The position numbers and the translations under genes were made by a program. From Salvator merianae (Eukaryota; Chordata; Lepidosauria; Squamata; Teiidae): 64,000 nt of DNA. Under the pieces are notes generated by a model, which had not been told where the DNA came from, made no database searches, and saw only the letters and a program-made list of their open reading frames with translations. Shown in pieces: positions 33,340-44,144 of the stretch. The stretch is taken from positions 917,095 to 981,094 of the forward strand of contig QVOM02000074.1 in the NCBI GenBank assembly GCA_003586115.2. Reading direction: 5' to 3'. Position 1 is the stretch's first letter, and every line of letters begins with the position of its first letter.

Positions 33340-36240
33340 CCCTGAATATAGTTTGGGATGCCAGCAAAGCATTCATTAGAGTACATTTGATTAGAATGAA
33401 TAATGATATGAGGAGGAAAAAACAAGCTAAAAGGCAAAAGTTGTTGGAGATCAAGAAGAAAGAAATAGAATTAAGGCAGAAGCCAGACTGTGGATAATTT
33501 TTTAGAAACTTAAAAATTTTACAAAAGGAACTCTCAATGATGGTCATGGAGGAAATGGAGAGGAAACTGACTTCTCTGAAACGAAAGAATTTTGAATCAG
33601 CCAATAAACCGGGGAAATGCACAAATTGAGAAAGGAAAAAACAAACAAGGTCATTTTAAAACTGAACGATACCAACAAAGAGGTAACAAATGAAATAGAC
33701 ATTCAGAGAGTAATATGTGAATTTTACAAAGAACTTTACAAAAAGAAAGAAGTTTTGAGGATGATATTAAAAATTACTTGAAAAAACAAAACTTACCACT
33801 GATTTCACAACAACACAGGATTATGCTGAATGCTCCAATAACACCAAGGGAACTTTTTAATACTATTAAGAAAATGAAGAGAGGAAAGGCACCAGGCCCA
33901 CATGGATTAATAGCAATTTACTACAAAATGTTTCAAGAAGAACTTCAGACACCACTATTGATGACAATGAATAATATATTAGAGAGTGGGAAAATACCAG
34001 AAAGTTGCAAAAAATATATTTATAATCTTATTCCAAAAGAGGGTCAGGATTTGACACTACCAAAAAATTATAGACCAATATCATTATTGCACAATGACTA
34101 TAAAATTTTTGCAAGTATAATGGCAACAAGGTTGAAATACGTGTTACAGGAATTTATTCATGAAGAACAAGCTGGATTCCTTCCTAAGAGACAAATGAAA
34201 GACAATATAAGAACTATAATTGATGTTATAGAATATTTAGACTCATAATGAGGTACAAGCAGCATTAATCTTTCTAGATGCAGAAAAAGCCTTTGATAAC
34301 TTGAACTGGAATTGTATGTTTAATGTTTAAAACAGGATGAACTTCAGAGAGAACTTTATAAAATGGCTTAGAATAATATATTTAACTCAGTCAGCTCAAC
34401 TTACAGTTAATGGCGAAATCTCACAAGAATTTCCAATACAAAAAGGTACAAGACAAGGATGTCCACTTTCACCACTCTTATTCATATTGGCATTAAAAGT
34501 AATGAACAGAGCAATAAGGCAAGAGACTAATATCGAAGATTGAAAAGAAGTGTACAGAATAAGAGCGTTTGCAGGCGATACAGTGATTGTTTTGAAAGAT
34601 CTAAATGAATCGATAGAAACAGTAAAACTTCTGATAGACACATACGGAAAGGTAGCATGTTGGAAAATTAATGCGAAAAAGACTATAATATTAGTAAAGA
34701 ATATGAGACAGAATGAACAAGAAGAACTTGGAAGAAAATCCGGTATTGATATAGAAAAGAAATTCAAATATTTAGGTATGCTGTTGACTAAACAAAAATT
34801 TGGGATTGTATCAGAACAATTATGTAAAATTTTGGTCTCAAATCAAGCAAGACTTGGAAAGATGGTCTAAACTGAGTTTATCATTTTTGCGTAGAGTCTC
34901 AGTCATAAAAATGAATACCTTGTTTCAATCTATACCAGTAATAATTAATGAAGTGGTATTTAAGCAGTGGCAAAAGGACTTGACAAGATTTATATGGCAA
35001 GGTAAAAAGCCAAGAATACGATTTAAATTGATGCAAGACTCAAAGGAAAGAGGAGGGTTGGTTCTCCTGAACTTAAAATTATATTATGCTGCTTGTTGCC
35101 TAAACTGGATTGCTAAATGGTTTTGGTTAAGAGACAAAAGATGGTTGCAGTTGGAAGGCTATGATTTAAGATATGGTTGGCATGGTTACTTATGGTGTGA
35201 CAAGGTAAAAGTAAATGCTGTCTTTAAGAATCACTATGTAAGACACATTTATGGAAAGTTTGGAACAAATAAAAAGTAGATTATGCAGTAAAATACTAAG
35301 GTGGGTTTCACCGCATGAGGGCTTATTTAAAGAATCTGGGAGAAGTGAGAAATGGATTAAATATGTAGAGGTGTTGAGTAAAAACAATGAAACAAATGAA
35401 TTTTTCTTGAAAACAAGACTACAGTTAAACCAGGAGGGGTTGGAGGTACAATGGTTTATATATGCCCAATTGATGGATGTTTTTAAAGAGGATAAAAGAA
35501 GGATGAACTTCGAATTAGAAAGACAGAAATGGGAAGAAGAACTTGAGAAAGAAGAGAGGGGTACTATAGGGGCATTGTATAAACGACTTCTGAAGACAGA
35601 ACAAGAATGTATGATAACAAGGGCTAAAATTTTAACTTGATGGAACAATGGGAAAAACTTTGGACTAAAGATTTGAAATTTACTGTATGTAATATATTAA
35701 AAGAGAACATATATAAGATGATGTATTGATTATATTTCACACCTTAAAGAATTTCAAAAATGTATCAAGGTATGTCAAGTAAGTGTTGGAAATGTAAAAA
35801 GCAAGAAGGCACTTTTTATCATATGTGGTGGACTTGTGTAAAAGCAAAAAAGTTTTGGGTGCAAATATTTACATTTATGCAGAGGATCTTAAAGATAAAT
35901 ATTCCTTTTAAACTGGAACTTTTCTTACTGGGGATAATAGAAAACAAGTTTGAGGCTATTAATGTGTTATTGCAAAATATGGTAACTGCAGCTAGAATTG
36001 TATATGCTCAGAAATGGAAAGGCAAGAAAATACCAATGGTGGATGACTGGCTGGTCAAAATGATGGACCTTGCCGAGATGGACAAATTGACTAATTTTTT
36101 GAGAAATAAGACAGTTGATAGGTTTTATAGAAACTGGAAACCCTTTATTGACTTTCTGCAAGAACTGGAAAGCGGACTTGTGATTGATGGATTTGAAGGT
36201 GTGAGAAACATGAAATATAGAAGAAACTTTGAAAGAAGAA
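33340..36240 (+). mobile_element. L1 LINE ORF2, RT to C-terminus
   Basis: Starts in the region between endonuclease and RT (MEEMERKLTSLKRKNFESANK-like, about 33,550). It proceeds through RT (33,778-34,870) and a long C-terminal region (34,800-36,240) with the WKCKKQEGTFYHMWWTC cysteine motif at 35,790. Four to five frame breaks occur. The same subfamily starts again at 63,440. The end abuts the GC-rich minisatellite at 36,241 without a visible poly(A) tail. Confidence 0.85.
33778..34870 (+). pseudogene. L1 reverse transcriptase with mutated catalytic box
   Basis: Three pieces cover the RT: 33,778-34,248 (MKRGKAPGPHGLIAIYY, NYRPISLLHNDYKIFASIMA), 34,337-34,543 (GTRQGCPLSPLLFILAL) and 34,550-34,870. 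The third carries AFAGDTVIVL where a functional L1 has two adjacent aspartates, so one catalytic Asp is replaced by Gly. A frameshift near 34,250 also cuts the AFD palm motif (AEKAFDNLNW in another frame). Confidence 0.85.
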
Positions 36241-36272
36241 GGAAGTCGCGCTCGTCGCCCCGGCCCGCCTAG
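34800..36272 (+). pseudogene. L1 ORF2 C-terminal region
   Basis: Pieces at 34,800-35,279 (SFLRRVSVIKMNTLFQ, RFIWQGKKPRIRF, KERGGLVLLNLKLYY), 35,251-35,640 and 35,760-36,272 form the thumb and cysteine-rich end of L1 ORF2. The last piece holds CWKCKKQEGTFYHMWWTC and RNWKPFIDFLQELESG. It then reads 11 codons into the adjoining GC-rich repeat before a stop, an accidental fusion. Confidence 0.8.
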
Positions 36273-36953
36273 CGGCGGCCTCGCTCCTCGCCCCGGCCCG
36301 CCCGGCGGCGGCCTCGCTCGTCGCCCCGGCCCGCCCGGCGGCGGCCTCGCTCCTCACCCCGGCCCGCCCGGCGACGGCCTCGCTCCTCGCTCCGGCGCGC
36401 CCGGCGGCGGCCTTGCCCCGGCCCGCCCAGCGGCGGCCTCGCTCGTCGCCCCGGCCCGCCCGGCGGGAGTCGCGCTCGTCGCCCCGGCCCGCCCGGCGGC
36501 GGCCTCGCTCCTCGCCCCGGCCCGCCCGGCGGCGGCCTCGCTCCTCGCCCCGGCCCGCCCGGCGGCGGCCTCGCTCGTCGCCCCGGCCCGCCCGGCGGCG
36601 GCCTCGCTCGTCGCCCCGGCCCGCCCGGCGGGTGTCGCGCTCATCGCCCCGGCCCGCCCGGCGGCGGCCTCGCTCGTCGCCCCGGCCCGCCCGGCGGCGG
36701 CCTCGCTCCTCGCCCCGGCCCCCCCGGCGGCGGCCTCGATGGCCCTACCTGCACGCATGTGCGCTCGCTGGCTCCGCCCACACGCACGCTGGCAGGCCGG
36801 GCGAGGAAGCGACGAGCGCGTCCGCCGGCGTGCGGGCCAGGGCGACAAGCTGACGAGCGCGGCCGCCGCCCGGGGCGATGAGCGCTCGCCCGCCCCGGAC
36901 AACGCGCCACCCGGGGCGCTCCGCCCCCCCGCACCACCCTTGCTACGCCAGTG
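36241..36953 (+). mobile_element. CpG-rich hAT-type MITE, truncated copy with expanded VNTR
   Basis: The right terminus CTTGCTACGCCAGTG (to 36,953) and the preceding GCGCCACCCGGGGCG-type sequence match the CpG-rich MITE family. The left terminus is missing, and the sequence begins directly at the L1 3' end. Most of the length is a minisatellite. The long Ala/Pro/Arg reading frames on both strands (up to 242 codons) are products of a repeat unit divisible by three and have no start or codon evidence of being genes. Confidence 0.6.
36246..36742. repeat. 33-bp GC-rich minisatellite, about 15 units
   Basis: Unit of the type TCGTCGCCCCGGCCCGCCCG followed by GCGGCGGCCTCGC, 33 bases. In frame it translates as an 11-residue Ala/Pro/Arg repeat. 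A few units differ (GGCGGGAGTCGC and GGCGGGTGTCGC variants). It is likely polymorphic and hard to assemble. Confidence 0.9.
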
Positions 36954-37290
36954 TTAAAAATGCAAACAGCAGATCTTAAGCTCATCAACCAGTATAGTTG
37001 TTTGTTTGTCCCTTCATTCCTTCTGTGCTCCTGGTAATTGCCTAACTATGTAACTAGTTAATTCTGGCAAATTGTACTGCTTATTGCTATTTCTTTGGTT
37101 TCAAGTCTTTTTCCTGGGTTTTAATAAAGGTGCACCATTGTTTTCAGGGAACCCTGAGCCTAAGAGTGTTTTCCTTTTACCCTGTCTTTGTTTGGGCTTT
37201 CTTGTCTGTTTAGTGTTTTTAAAACCTAGTGATGTGATTCCTAAGGGTCTAGTGCAAGGGATAGGTTAATTCCCTAGTAATTTCATTTAC
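36954..37290. other. No gene recognised
   Basis: T-rich spacer between the minisatellite and the L2 copy. An AATAAA at about 37,124 could belong to an unrecognised retroelement. Confidence 0.35.
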
Positions 37291-37952
37291 CCCAGAGCAT
37301 GGCCTGCAACACACTGAAAAGGCCCTATTCCGGTGTCCACACCTCTAGTTACTGCAGGTGGTGGTACAACCAGGCGGGTCTCATCTGCAGATCTTAAGGC
37401 ACAGACAGGTTGATATGGAAGAAGACAGTCCTTTAGGTATTCAGGGCCCAAGCCATTTAGGGCCTTATAGGTTAAGGTTAGCACCTTGAATTGGACTCAG
37501 TAGTAAATTGGTAGTGAACCATTCCAGTCATCAGTTTCACTGCTGTGTTCTGCACCAGCTGCAGCTTCCAAACCATCATCAAGGGCAGCCCCATGTAAAG
37601 CATGTTGCAATAATCCAATCTGGAAGTTAGTAAAGCATGTATTACTATGACCAGATCATCTCTGACCAGAAGGGGTTGTAGCTAGTGAACCAGCTGTATC
37701 TGGAGATAGGCGCTCTTGGCCACTTCTTCCCGCCTAAGTTTCAAACATCAGTGCAGAATCCAAGAGCCCCCCAGATTTTGCATGTGTCCTTTCCAGGACA
37801 TATGCCTCTCAATGCCTTGGACTTCAGATCCTGTGACACAGCACCTTTGCCTTGTCTGAATTCAGTTTCAATTTATTGGCCCTCATCCAGCCCATAACTG
37901 CCTCCATGCACCTGCCCAATACTTCTACCATCTCTCCTGATTCAGGTGGCAC

Positions 37953-38338
37953 CAGAGGCATAGCACGGGGGGGCGGGAGGATGGGCCGCCCCAGGCAGCG
38001 CGTTGTCCCGGGTGGCCCATGAAGCCAGGTCCCTGCCCGGCGGCGAGCTCGTCCACCTGCCAGCCCGGTGGTGCACTTGCCCGTCGGCGCGCCCGCCCAC
38101 CCGGCGGTGTGCTCGCCCAGCAGTGCGCTCACCCGCCCACCCGGCGATGTGCTCGCCCAACGGCGCGCTCGCCTGCCCGCCCAGCGGCGCGCTCGCCTGC
38201 TCGCCCAGCGGCGCGCTCGCGTGCCCGGCAGTCATCGAGGTGGCAGCGGGAGTAGGAGGCTGCAGGGCGGGGTGCCCTCACTCACGGTCCTCTGCCGCCG
38301 CCTCACCCCGGGTGGCAAAACTTTTAGCTACGCCGCTG
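37953..38338 (-). mobile_element. CpG-rich hAT-type MITE, copy 2
   Basis: Termini CAGAGGCATAGCACG and the complement of CAGCGGCGTAGCTAAAAG. Flanks GGTGGCAC (37,945-37,952) and AGTGGCAC (38,339-38,346) match 7 of 8, consistent with an old 8-bp duplication inside L2. The core is a GCGCTCGCCCGCCCACCCGG-like variable repeat, different from other copies. ORFs on both strands are artefacts. Confidence 0.8.
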
Positions 38339-38717
38339 AGTGGCACAGAGAGATAGAGCTGAGCATAATCTGCTATTGATGACACTTTACTCCAAATCTC
38401 CTGTTAACCTCCAGCAGCAACTTCATATTGTGGAAGAAAAGTTAAGTCTGGAAGGTTTAGGGGTTTCCAATATGGATAGTTAATAAACTATATGAATTTA
38501 ATAAGCAGCATCTGGAATATACTAGAAGATAAAAGCAGTTTGCACAGGAAAATTTGTAATCGGCTTACAACATGTTGCAAGGAATATTCATAATTGGGTA
38601 CATACCCAGTGTTCTAAAGAATGTGGAACCTGAGTCTGCGGTCATGTCTGAATAATATTTTCTGAGTTGCATTTCTCCACTATAAAATCCCTTGCCACAC
38701 TTGTAATAGGTTAAGCA

Positions 38718-39485
38718 TAGGGATGTGCTTTGCACACATTTCGTCTTTTTGCTTCGCTTCGCTTCGCAGCGAAGTGAAGCCGGCAAAGTGAGTTTTCGCA
38801 CGAAAAACTCACAACGAAAGTTGCCGGCTTCGCTTTTGCTGCAAAGGCTTTTGCACATGGCTTCATTGCCAGTCACTGGCCAGCCCACCGGCTCTGCACC
38901 CATCCACCCTTAAAGATATGGTGGCAGTTCATATCTTTAAGGGTGAATGGGCACAGAGGAGGCAGGCTGGGCAATTGCTGCCAATGAAGCCATGTGCCGC
39001 CCCTACACCCCGTACCCCCCCACACACACAAATAAAATAAAAAAGAAAAGAAAAGCCCCTACACACAGACCCCAACACACAAATAAAATAAAAAAGTAAA
39101 GTAAAGTAAAAAAATTAAAAACCTTATCTTTCGTAGAACCGCGCGCGTCCTTTTCGAGCCCTCCGGCTCATCTGCATCCCCCTCCCATCAGAGAAACCTC
39201 TATTGGATGCCTGTTTCCCTGGCAGCAGGGAAGTGAGGCATCCAATAGGCTGGTGTAGCAGTCAGTCAAATATACTGACCAACTGCTGACACCAGCACAG
39301 TGAAACTTTCAGCACGGCACCTTCGCCTTTAGGCTGCTGCAGTAACGTATGGCAGCGAAGGCAAGGGTAAGTATTCGCTCTTCGCGTTCGCGGTGCCATG
39401 GGGTTTTCGCTCTTCACAGGAAAACAGCGAAAACGCTGTTTTCATGCGAAAGACAAAGGTGCCGAAAGTTTTCGGCACATCCCTA
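38718..39485 (+). mobile_element. Complete non-autonomous hAT element (768 bp)
   Basis: Perfect 11-bp terminal inverted repeats TAGGGATGTGC / GCACATCCCTA are flanked by a perfect 8-bp duplication GTTAAGCA (38,710-38,717 and 39,486-39,493). The interior has GCTTCGC/GCGAAGC-rich subterminal arms, a CACCCTTAAAGATATG hairpin, an AAATAAAATAAAAAAG tract and no transposase. A partial relative opens the window. Confidence 0.9.
38905..38945. repeat. Inverted repeat inside the hAT element
   Basis: Stem CACCCTTAAAGATATG (38,905-38,920) with exact complement 38,930-38,945 and a 9-base spacer, conserved with 154-196. Confidence 0.85.
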
Positions 39486-40811
39486 GTTAAGCAATGAGAT
39501 TAGCTTGTTTGCTTCCTCTGTATACATGAGAAACTTGAAATAAACATACTTTGGCTGAAAAGCATTCTCTGCTTTGTAAGTATGAAATTTTCTTTGACAG
39601 ATATCAAAAAGCATGGGAGATAAGGTCAACCCCTGAGGAACCCCACAAGTGAGTTCCCAGGATGACGAAGAAGGATCCCCCACATATACCATCTGTAATC
39701 AGCCCTGGAGATAGGAGCAGAACCACTGTAACACAGTGCCTCCAACTCCATGCACTGCCTCCATGCATTGCTCCAGAAGTATATCATGGTTCATGGTGTC
39801 AAAAGCCACCATGCCATCAAGAAGAGCGAACAAAATTGCATTAACCAGAGTGACCAGGGTGGTTTCTGTGTCATAACCAGACCTGCAACCAGATTGAAAT
39901 GGGTCTAGATAATCAGCTTCCTCCAAGCATGCCCGCAGTTGAACAACCATAGCCCTGTCTAATACCTCACTCAAAATGGTATGTTAGCCACCAGGCAATG
40001 GTTGTTTAAGTCATCTGGATCCAGGGAGGACCTCTTGAGGAAGGGCTGCACCACCAGCTGCTTATGTGCCAGAAGCACCACCCCAACTCTCGAGGAGGCA
40101 TTCACTACTCCCTGGACCCACCCTGTTATATCTTGCTGGCTAGTTTTTTTTCAATCAAGAAAGGCAAGGATCTTGAGGGCATGTAGTAGGCCAAACCCTA
40201 GCAAGCAGCTTGTCCGCATCCTCAGGCCACAATAATTGAAACTGATCCAAATTAACTGGACCAGGAAGTTCTATGGAAACTTCTTCTGGATTATTTATCA
40301 ACTGCGGCATCCAATTCCCCATGAATCTGAGCGACTTTGTCCTCAAAATGCCCTGCAAATTAATCACAGCAGATCTTACATGGCCATTGCCCTTGATTTA
40401 TGTCTTGATATTTAATTTAATAACTCTATTATTTGCTGTATAAATTATACCTTCCAAAATTTTTATACCTTATTCTCTTTAAACTTATACAGCTTTCCTT
40501 AAAAAAGAATTTAAAAAACAATTTTACAGTTCAATTCATTCTTAGACACTCATAAGTATACTCTTTCTCTGTAAATGCCATACACTATTTCCCTTATTCA
40601 GAATGGACATTTATATAGTTTCTTAAGTTATATTAAAATTCTTTTTTTTAAGCAATCAATACACAACATTCAAGATTCAATCAAATTGAAATACTGTAAT
40701 AAAATCTAACCTGTTTAAAATGTAATTCTTTCCCTTTCATGTTGGTTCATTCTTGCTGTTTTCCCTTCCTGCTTCCTCATTTTCTTCATCTTCTTCTTGT
40801 CCAGTTGGTTC

Positions 40812-41120
40812 TAGCGGCGTAGCGAGAAGCTCGGCCACCCGGTGCGGAACGGCAGCAGCCGAGCGTGAGCGAGGGCACACCCGCCCGGCTGCCTCCTACT
40901 CCCGCTGCCGGATGACTGCTGGGCGCGCGCACCGACCGGCACGCACGCCAGGTGGCAGTGCATGTCACCGTGCCGGCGGGCGGGGCGAGCGAGCGTGCAT
41001 GCCGGTGAAACAGCAAACCGGCCACCGGGTGGGCGGGTTCAGTGCAACGGTGGGCACCGCCCCTGACAACCCGCCGCCCGGGGCGTACCACCACCCACAC
41101 ACACCCTTGCTACGCCTCTG
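40812..41120 (+). mobile_element. CpG-rich hAT-type MITE, copy 3
   Basis: Left end TAGCGGCGTAGC (first base changed from C) and right end GCTACGCCTCTG, with a perfect 8-bp duplication GTTGGTTC (40,804-40,811 and 41,121-41,128). The core is CpG-rich with GGGCGGGGCGAGCGAGCG. Inserted in an L1 fragment. ORFs within are artefacts. Confidence 0.85.
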
Positions 41121-42060
41121 GTTGGTTCTTTATGCATTGTAACTTTGATCTCTCCTCTGACTTACCTGCTTCTTCAAGTTCCCCTTGTTCTTGATCTCTG
41201 TCACTATCCCCTTCTTGATTCTCTCTAATACCCAGGCCTTTTAATAATTTCTCTTCTTCTTCAATGGTCTTTGCTTTAAATAATTTCCCTTGCTCATACA
41301 GTAAGATTACTGTGAGAAGATCAACTTGTAATGATGGCTTGCCTCGGAGATGCAAAGGCAGATTGGATGGATGATTGCTCTCTGCTTTAGCATCTCATTA
41401 GCCAAATACTGAAACACACCAGTACTGTGTCTCTGGTACTCCAAATTGGATTGTGACTGAGGCTTCTAAAAACCAAGTCTTTTGTCTTCTCTTGCCCAAA
41501 GGCAGTGATGGCTTCCAGAGGTTTGTGTGAAGCCCATTCTTCAGTAACTCCATAAGATCCAGTGTGCATGATCTATATCTTCCTCAGTAACTGCAATTTG
41601 ATAGCCTTGAAACCATTCTATACATACTTTAACCAGGTAACAATTATTAACTTCAGATGCTAGACCTTTCAGTCTTATATTCTGTCTTTTATTATGGTTA
41701 ATCAAATTCACCATTCTTTCTTTTATTTCCTTTATATCTTTAGAATTCTCCATACTCGTTTTCCTCACCTCTTCTCCTATGCGCCAGATTTATTTTTGTT
41801 CCTCTGCTAGCTAGTCATTACATTTTCCATCTTATTTACAGATTTTATAAATTGGTCTAATTTATCCAAAATTGTAATTGTGTCTTTGACAGAGAAGATG
41901 GCATTTTTCCTCCATCGCCAATTTATAGCTGCTTGTTTGACACCAGGCAATATATCAAATCAGAGGGAAAAGCAAATAAAATAACCTCTTCTTCATTCGC
42001 CACTGCAGCTCTGTATTCTGGACTTCTTGTAATCTTTTCCAGAAATTTTAACTTAAAATT
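41110..42060 (-). pseudogene. L1 ORF1 (RNA-binding protein) remnant
   Basis: An N-terminal part (FLEKITRSPEYRAAVANEEE, about 42,040) and a coiled-coil part (DKLDQFIKSVNKMENV-like) are followed by RMVNLINHNKRQNIRLKGLA. The last is the start of the RRM region, seen at 41,541-41,768 with EEDIDHAHWI downstream. Acidic Glu/Lys-rich sequence then follows (41,110-41,355). In active L1 this trimeric protein binds LINE RNA. Several stops break the frame. Confidence 0.6.
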
Positions 42061-42578
42061 CAGCTGTTAATTCCTTATTGTTTCTCAGGATCCATAGAGG
42101 AAAGCCTGAAGACTTCTATCCCCTTAACAGGTGCATGCACAGTCCTGCTGAAATCAAGGCTTTTAGTTCCTGATTGACTGTTTCCCTGTGCTTGACATTC
42201 AAACTCCCTGTTTCCTTAAGAACTTGGGTGGTATTATGTATGGCTGTCACACAATCCTGGCACTTGACATTCCTTCTATTGTAAATAACTATTGCCATTT
42301 TCAATAGTGATAAGCATTCCCACAACTCATCAACTATCTCCTCATGATCCATATCTCGCCCATTCTCAGATCACCTCTAGCAATCTTCCCAATACCAGCT
42401 ACCTTGGAATGTATGTCTCTGGTTACTCATTGGGACCCTGCACTTCATTGGCAAAAATGTGATTCAGGCTTTTTCCATGGCATCTTGTCCATGGAAAGAC
42501 CTGCAACAAAGCAACCCTTGAGTAACCCACATGGGTAGCTCTGGTGAAATAATCAGTCAATTTGACCTCCAAATCAGC

Positions 42579-43019
42579 TCAGTCCAAAGAATTAACACAT
42601 GCCCAGCTGATCTGTGACATATCATCCCCATACCACTTGTCTGCTTTCCTCCATACTTTAGTCATCCATTCTGTTACTGTTTCATCACTGACAGCTCCAA
42701 ACTGCTTCACCAAAGCTTGAATTTCCTGCATCTTAAATGGAACCACTTCCATCAGAATTTCTTCCTGTGTTTCCTCTCTAGTGCCAGTCCTATTGACCTT
42801 TCTAACTGGAACCGAGGCAAGCTGGGGATTGAGATCAAGCAAGATCTGCTCCTGTTCTTCTTGATGAGGCTCAGGGATCACAATCCAAGGCACTACAATC
42901 TTCTTCTGACACATGTGCATGCTCATCACTTGCATAGGGGTCAAAAGAGTTTCTACCATGCAGGGAATAACTTTGGTGGCTTGGACAGCTGCGACACTCT
43001 TGTTTACATCTGCAAGCAT
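42579..43019 (-). pseudogene. Gag-like ORF, 146 codons
   Basis: Uninterrupted in one frame. The N-terminal half is Val/Met/Gln-rich and then acidic (PEPHQEEQEQILLDLNPQL). The C-terminal half holds the putative capsid-like VPFKMQEIQALVKQF and VTEWMTKVWRKAD. I do not recognise an exact family. It may be part of an endogenous retroelement; host origin is less likely given nearby decayed flanks. Confidence 0.35.
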
Positions 43020-43714
43020 TTTTCCAAATCTCTGATCCTCTCCTCATATGCAGCATGGCTCACTTTTTGGACCTATTGCCTCTGGAAACTAGAAAGACTG
43101 CAGCAGCTTTCACCTCCTTTAGCTGTCTTTGTAAAGAAAGCTCCTGCCTTTCCAGCTTTTCACAAGCACCAGAGTCTCTGAGCATCTTGTCTTAGCTTTC
43201 CTTAATGTTACTACCAACTGCACCTTCTCAGCAGAAGCTGTGTTTTTGAGAGTCAGTAACTCATCTAATAGATTGCAGCTGCTGACTGTGATCTTCTTTT
43301 TCCTTCATTTCCCTCTCTAGCTCTTTCTTGAAGCCATCCATGAACTTCTCAATGTCATCTTGGTGCTCCCTGTTCTTCACTTCCTTCAGATCACCAATGG
43401 CATGCTATATCCCCCAAGTCACAAAACTGGATTTTGAGTGGATGTAACTTTCACTTTTTGAAACATGTTTCAAAGCCTTGAACTAACTCAGCTTTGGCAC
43501 TGGGAATGGTTTTACAGTAGTTTTTGTGCCAGATTGGGTTCCCTATGCCATGATCCACTGTCTGAACTTATCCAACTTCTGCACAAACATTGACCTTCAG
43601 TCATTCTGCCACAAAGAACTCTCAAAAATCACTTTAGAAAAATCCCAATAAAAACAGAATACTACCAATTGAATTGTAGCCCAAACACATGAACAGTGGT
43701 TTGCAGGTTACACT

Positions 43715-44136
43715 CACTGGCGTAGCAAGGGGGGTGCGCGGGGGGCGGTGCGCACCGGGCGGCGCCTTGTTGGGGGCGGCGCCCGCCTTTGATCTGGGCC
43801 CTCCCGCCCGCCCTGTGTCCGGTTTGCCTTTAGGCGGCTTACCGGCACATCCGCCGCTCGCTCGCCCCGCCCGCCGCTCGCTCGCTCGCCCCGCCCGCCG
43901 CTCGCTCGCTCGCCCCGCCCGCCGCTCGCTCGCTCGCTCGCCCCGCCCGCCGCTCGCTCGCTCGCCCCGCCCGCCGCTCGCTCACCATGCCGGCTGGCAT
44001 GCGCGCGCGCGGCCATCATCACGGCAACAGCGGGAGTAGGCAGCTGCAGGGCGGGGCGTCCTGCAGGGCGGGGCGTCCTGCTCAGCTGTCGCCGTTCGGT
44101 CCGCCCCGGGTGGCGGAACATATAGCTACGCCGCTG
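43715..44136 (-). mobile_element. CpG-rich hAT-type MITE, copy 4
   Basis: Termini CACTGGCGTAGCAAGG and the complement of CAGCGGCGTAGCTATATG, flanked by a perfect 8-bp duplication GTTACACT (43,707-43,714 and 44,137-44,144). It is the reverse-orientation sister of 10,959-11,302, but with about five CTCGCTCGCCCCGCCCGCCG units instead of about two, so the length difference comes from the VNTR. Inserted in a gag-like region. Confidence 0.9.
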
Positions 44137-44144
44137 GTTACACT

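Larger units (their letters stand above)
38429..39599 (+). mobile_element. Solo LTR (interrupted by a hAT element)
   Basis: Excluding the hAT insertion, about 395 bp start TGTGGAAG and end TTTGACA. A TATA box (CTATAAAATCCC, about 38,680) and AATAAA (39,539-39,544) lie in the right order. Flanks CATAT (left) and GATAT (right) match 4 of 5. It sits inside L2 exactly between sequences contiguous in copy 1. No internal retroviral genes are present, so it is a solo LTR of unknown family. Confidence 0.6.
37291..40390 (-). mobile_element. L2-type LINE, copy 2, interrupted by two insertions
   Basis: Minus-strand L2 in three blocks: 37,291-37,952 (C-terminal: VLTLTYKALNGLGPEYLKD), 38,339-38,428 (around the region after YADD) and 39,600-40,390 (RT). 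The blocks are collinear with copy 1 at 11,841-13,690. Between them lie a CpG-rich MITE (37,953-38,338) and a solo LTR holding a hAT element (38,429-39,599). The RT part has LTCGVPQGLTLSPMLFDI, AFDTMNHDILLEQ and SGCRSGYDTETTLV, all frameshifted. Confidence 0.8.
40400..42090 (-). mobile_element. L1 LINE fragment with ORF1, interrupted by a MITE
   Basis: Minus-strand L1 containing ORF1 (42,090 to 41,110), with T-rich sequence below it (40,400-40,811). Blocks on either side of the MITE at 40,812-41,120 are continuous in low-complexity glutamate-rich coding sequence. ORF2 is not recognised. Confidence 0.55.

Noticed and set aside
36229..36988. Long Ala/Pro/Arg-rich ORFs on both strands
   Set aside because: All frames are open because the repeat unit is 33 bp and has no stops; no start context, splice sites or domain. 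This is a minisatellite, not a gene.
37824..38379. Cluster of ORFs around 38,000-38,350
   Set aside because: Shadows of the VNTR core of MITE copy 2.
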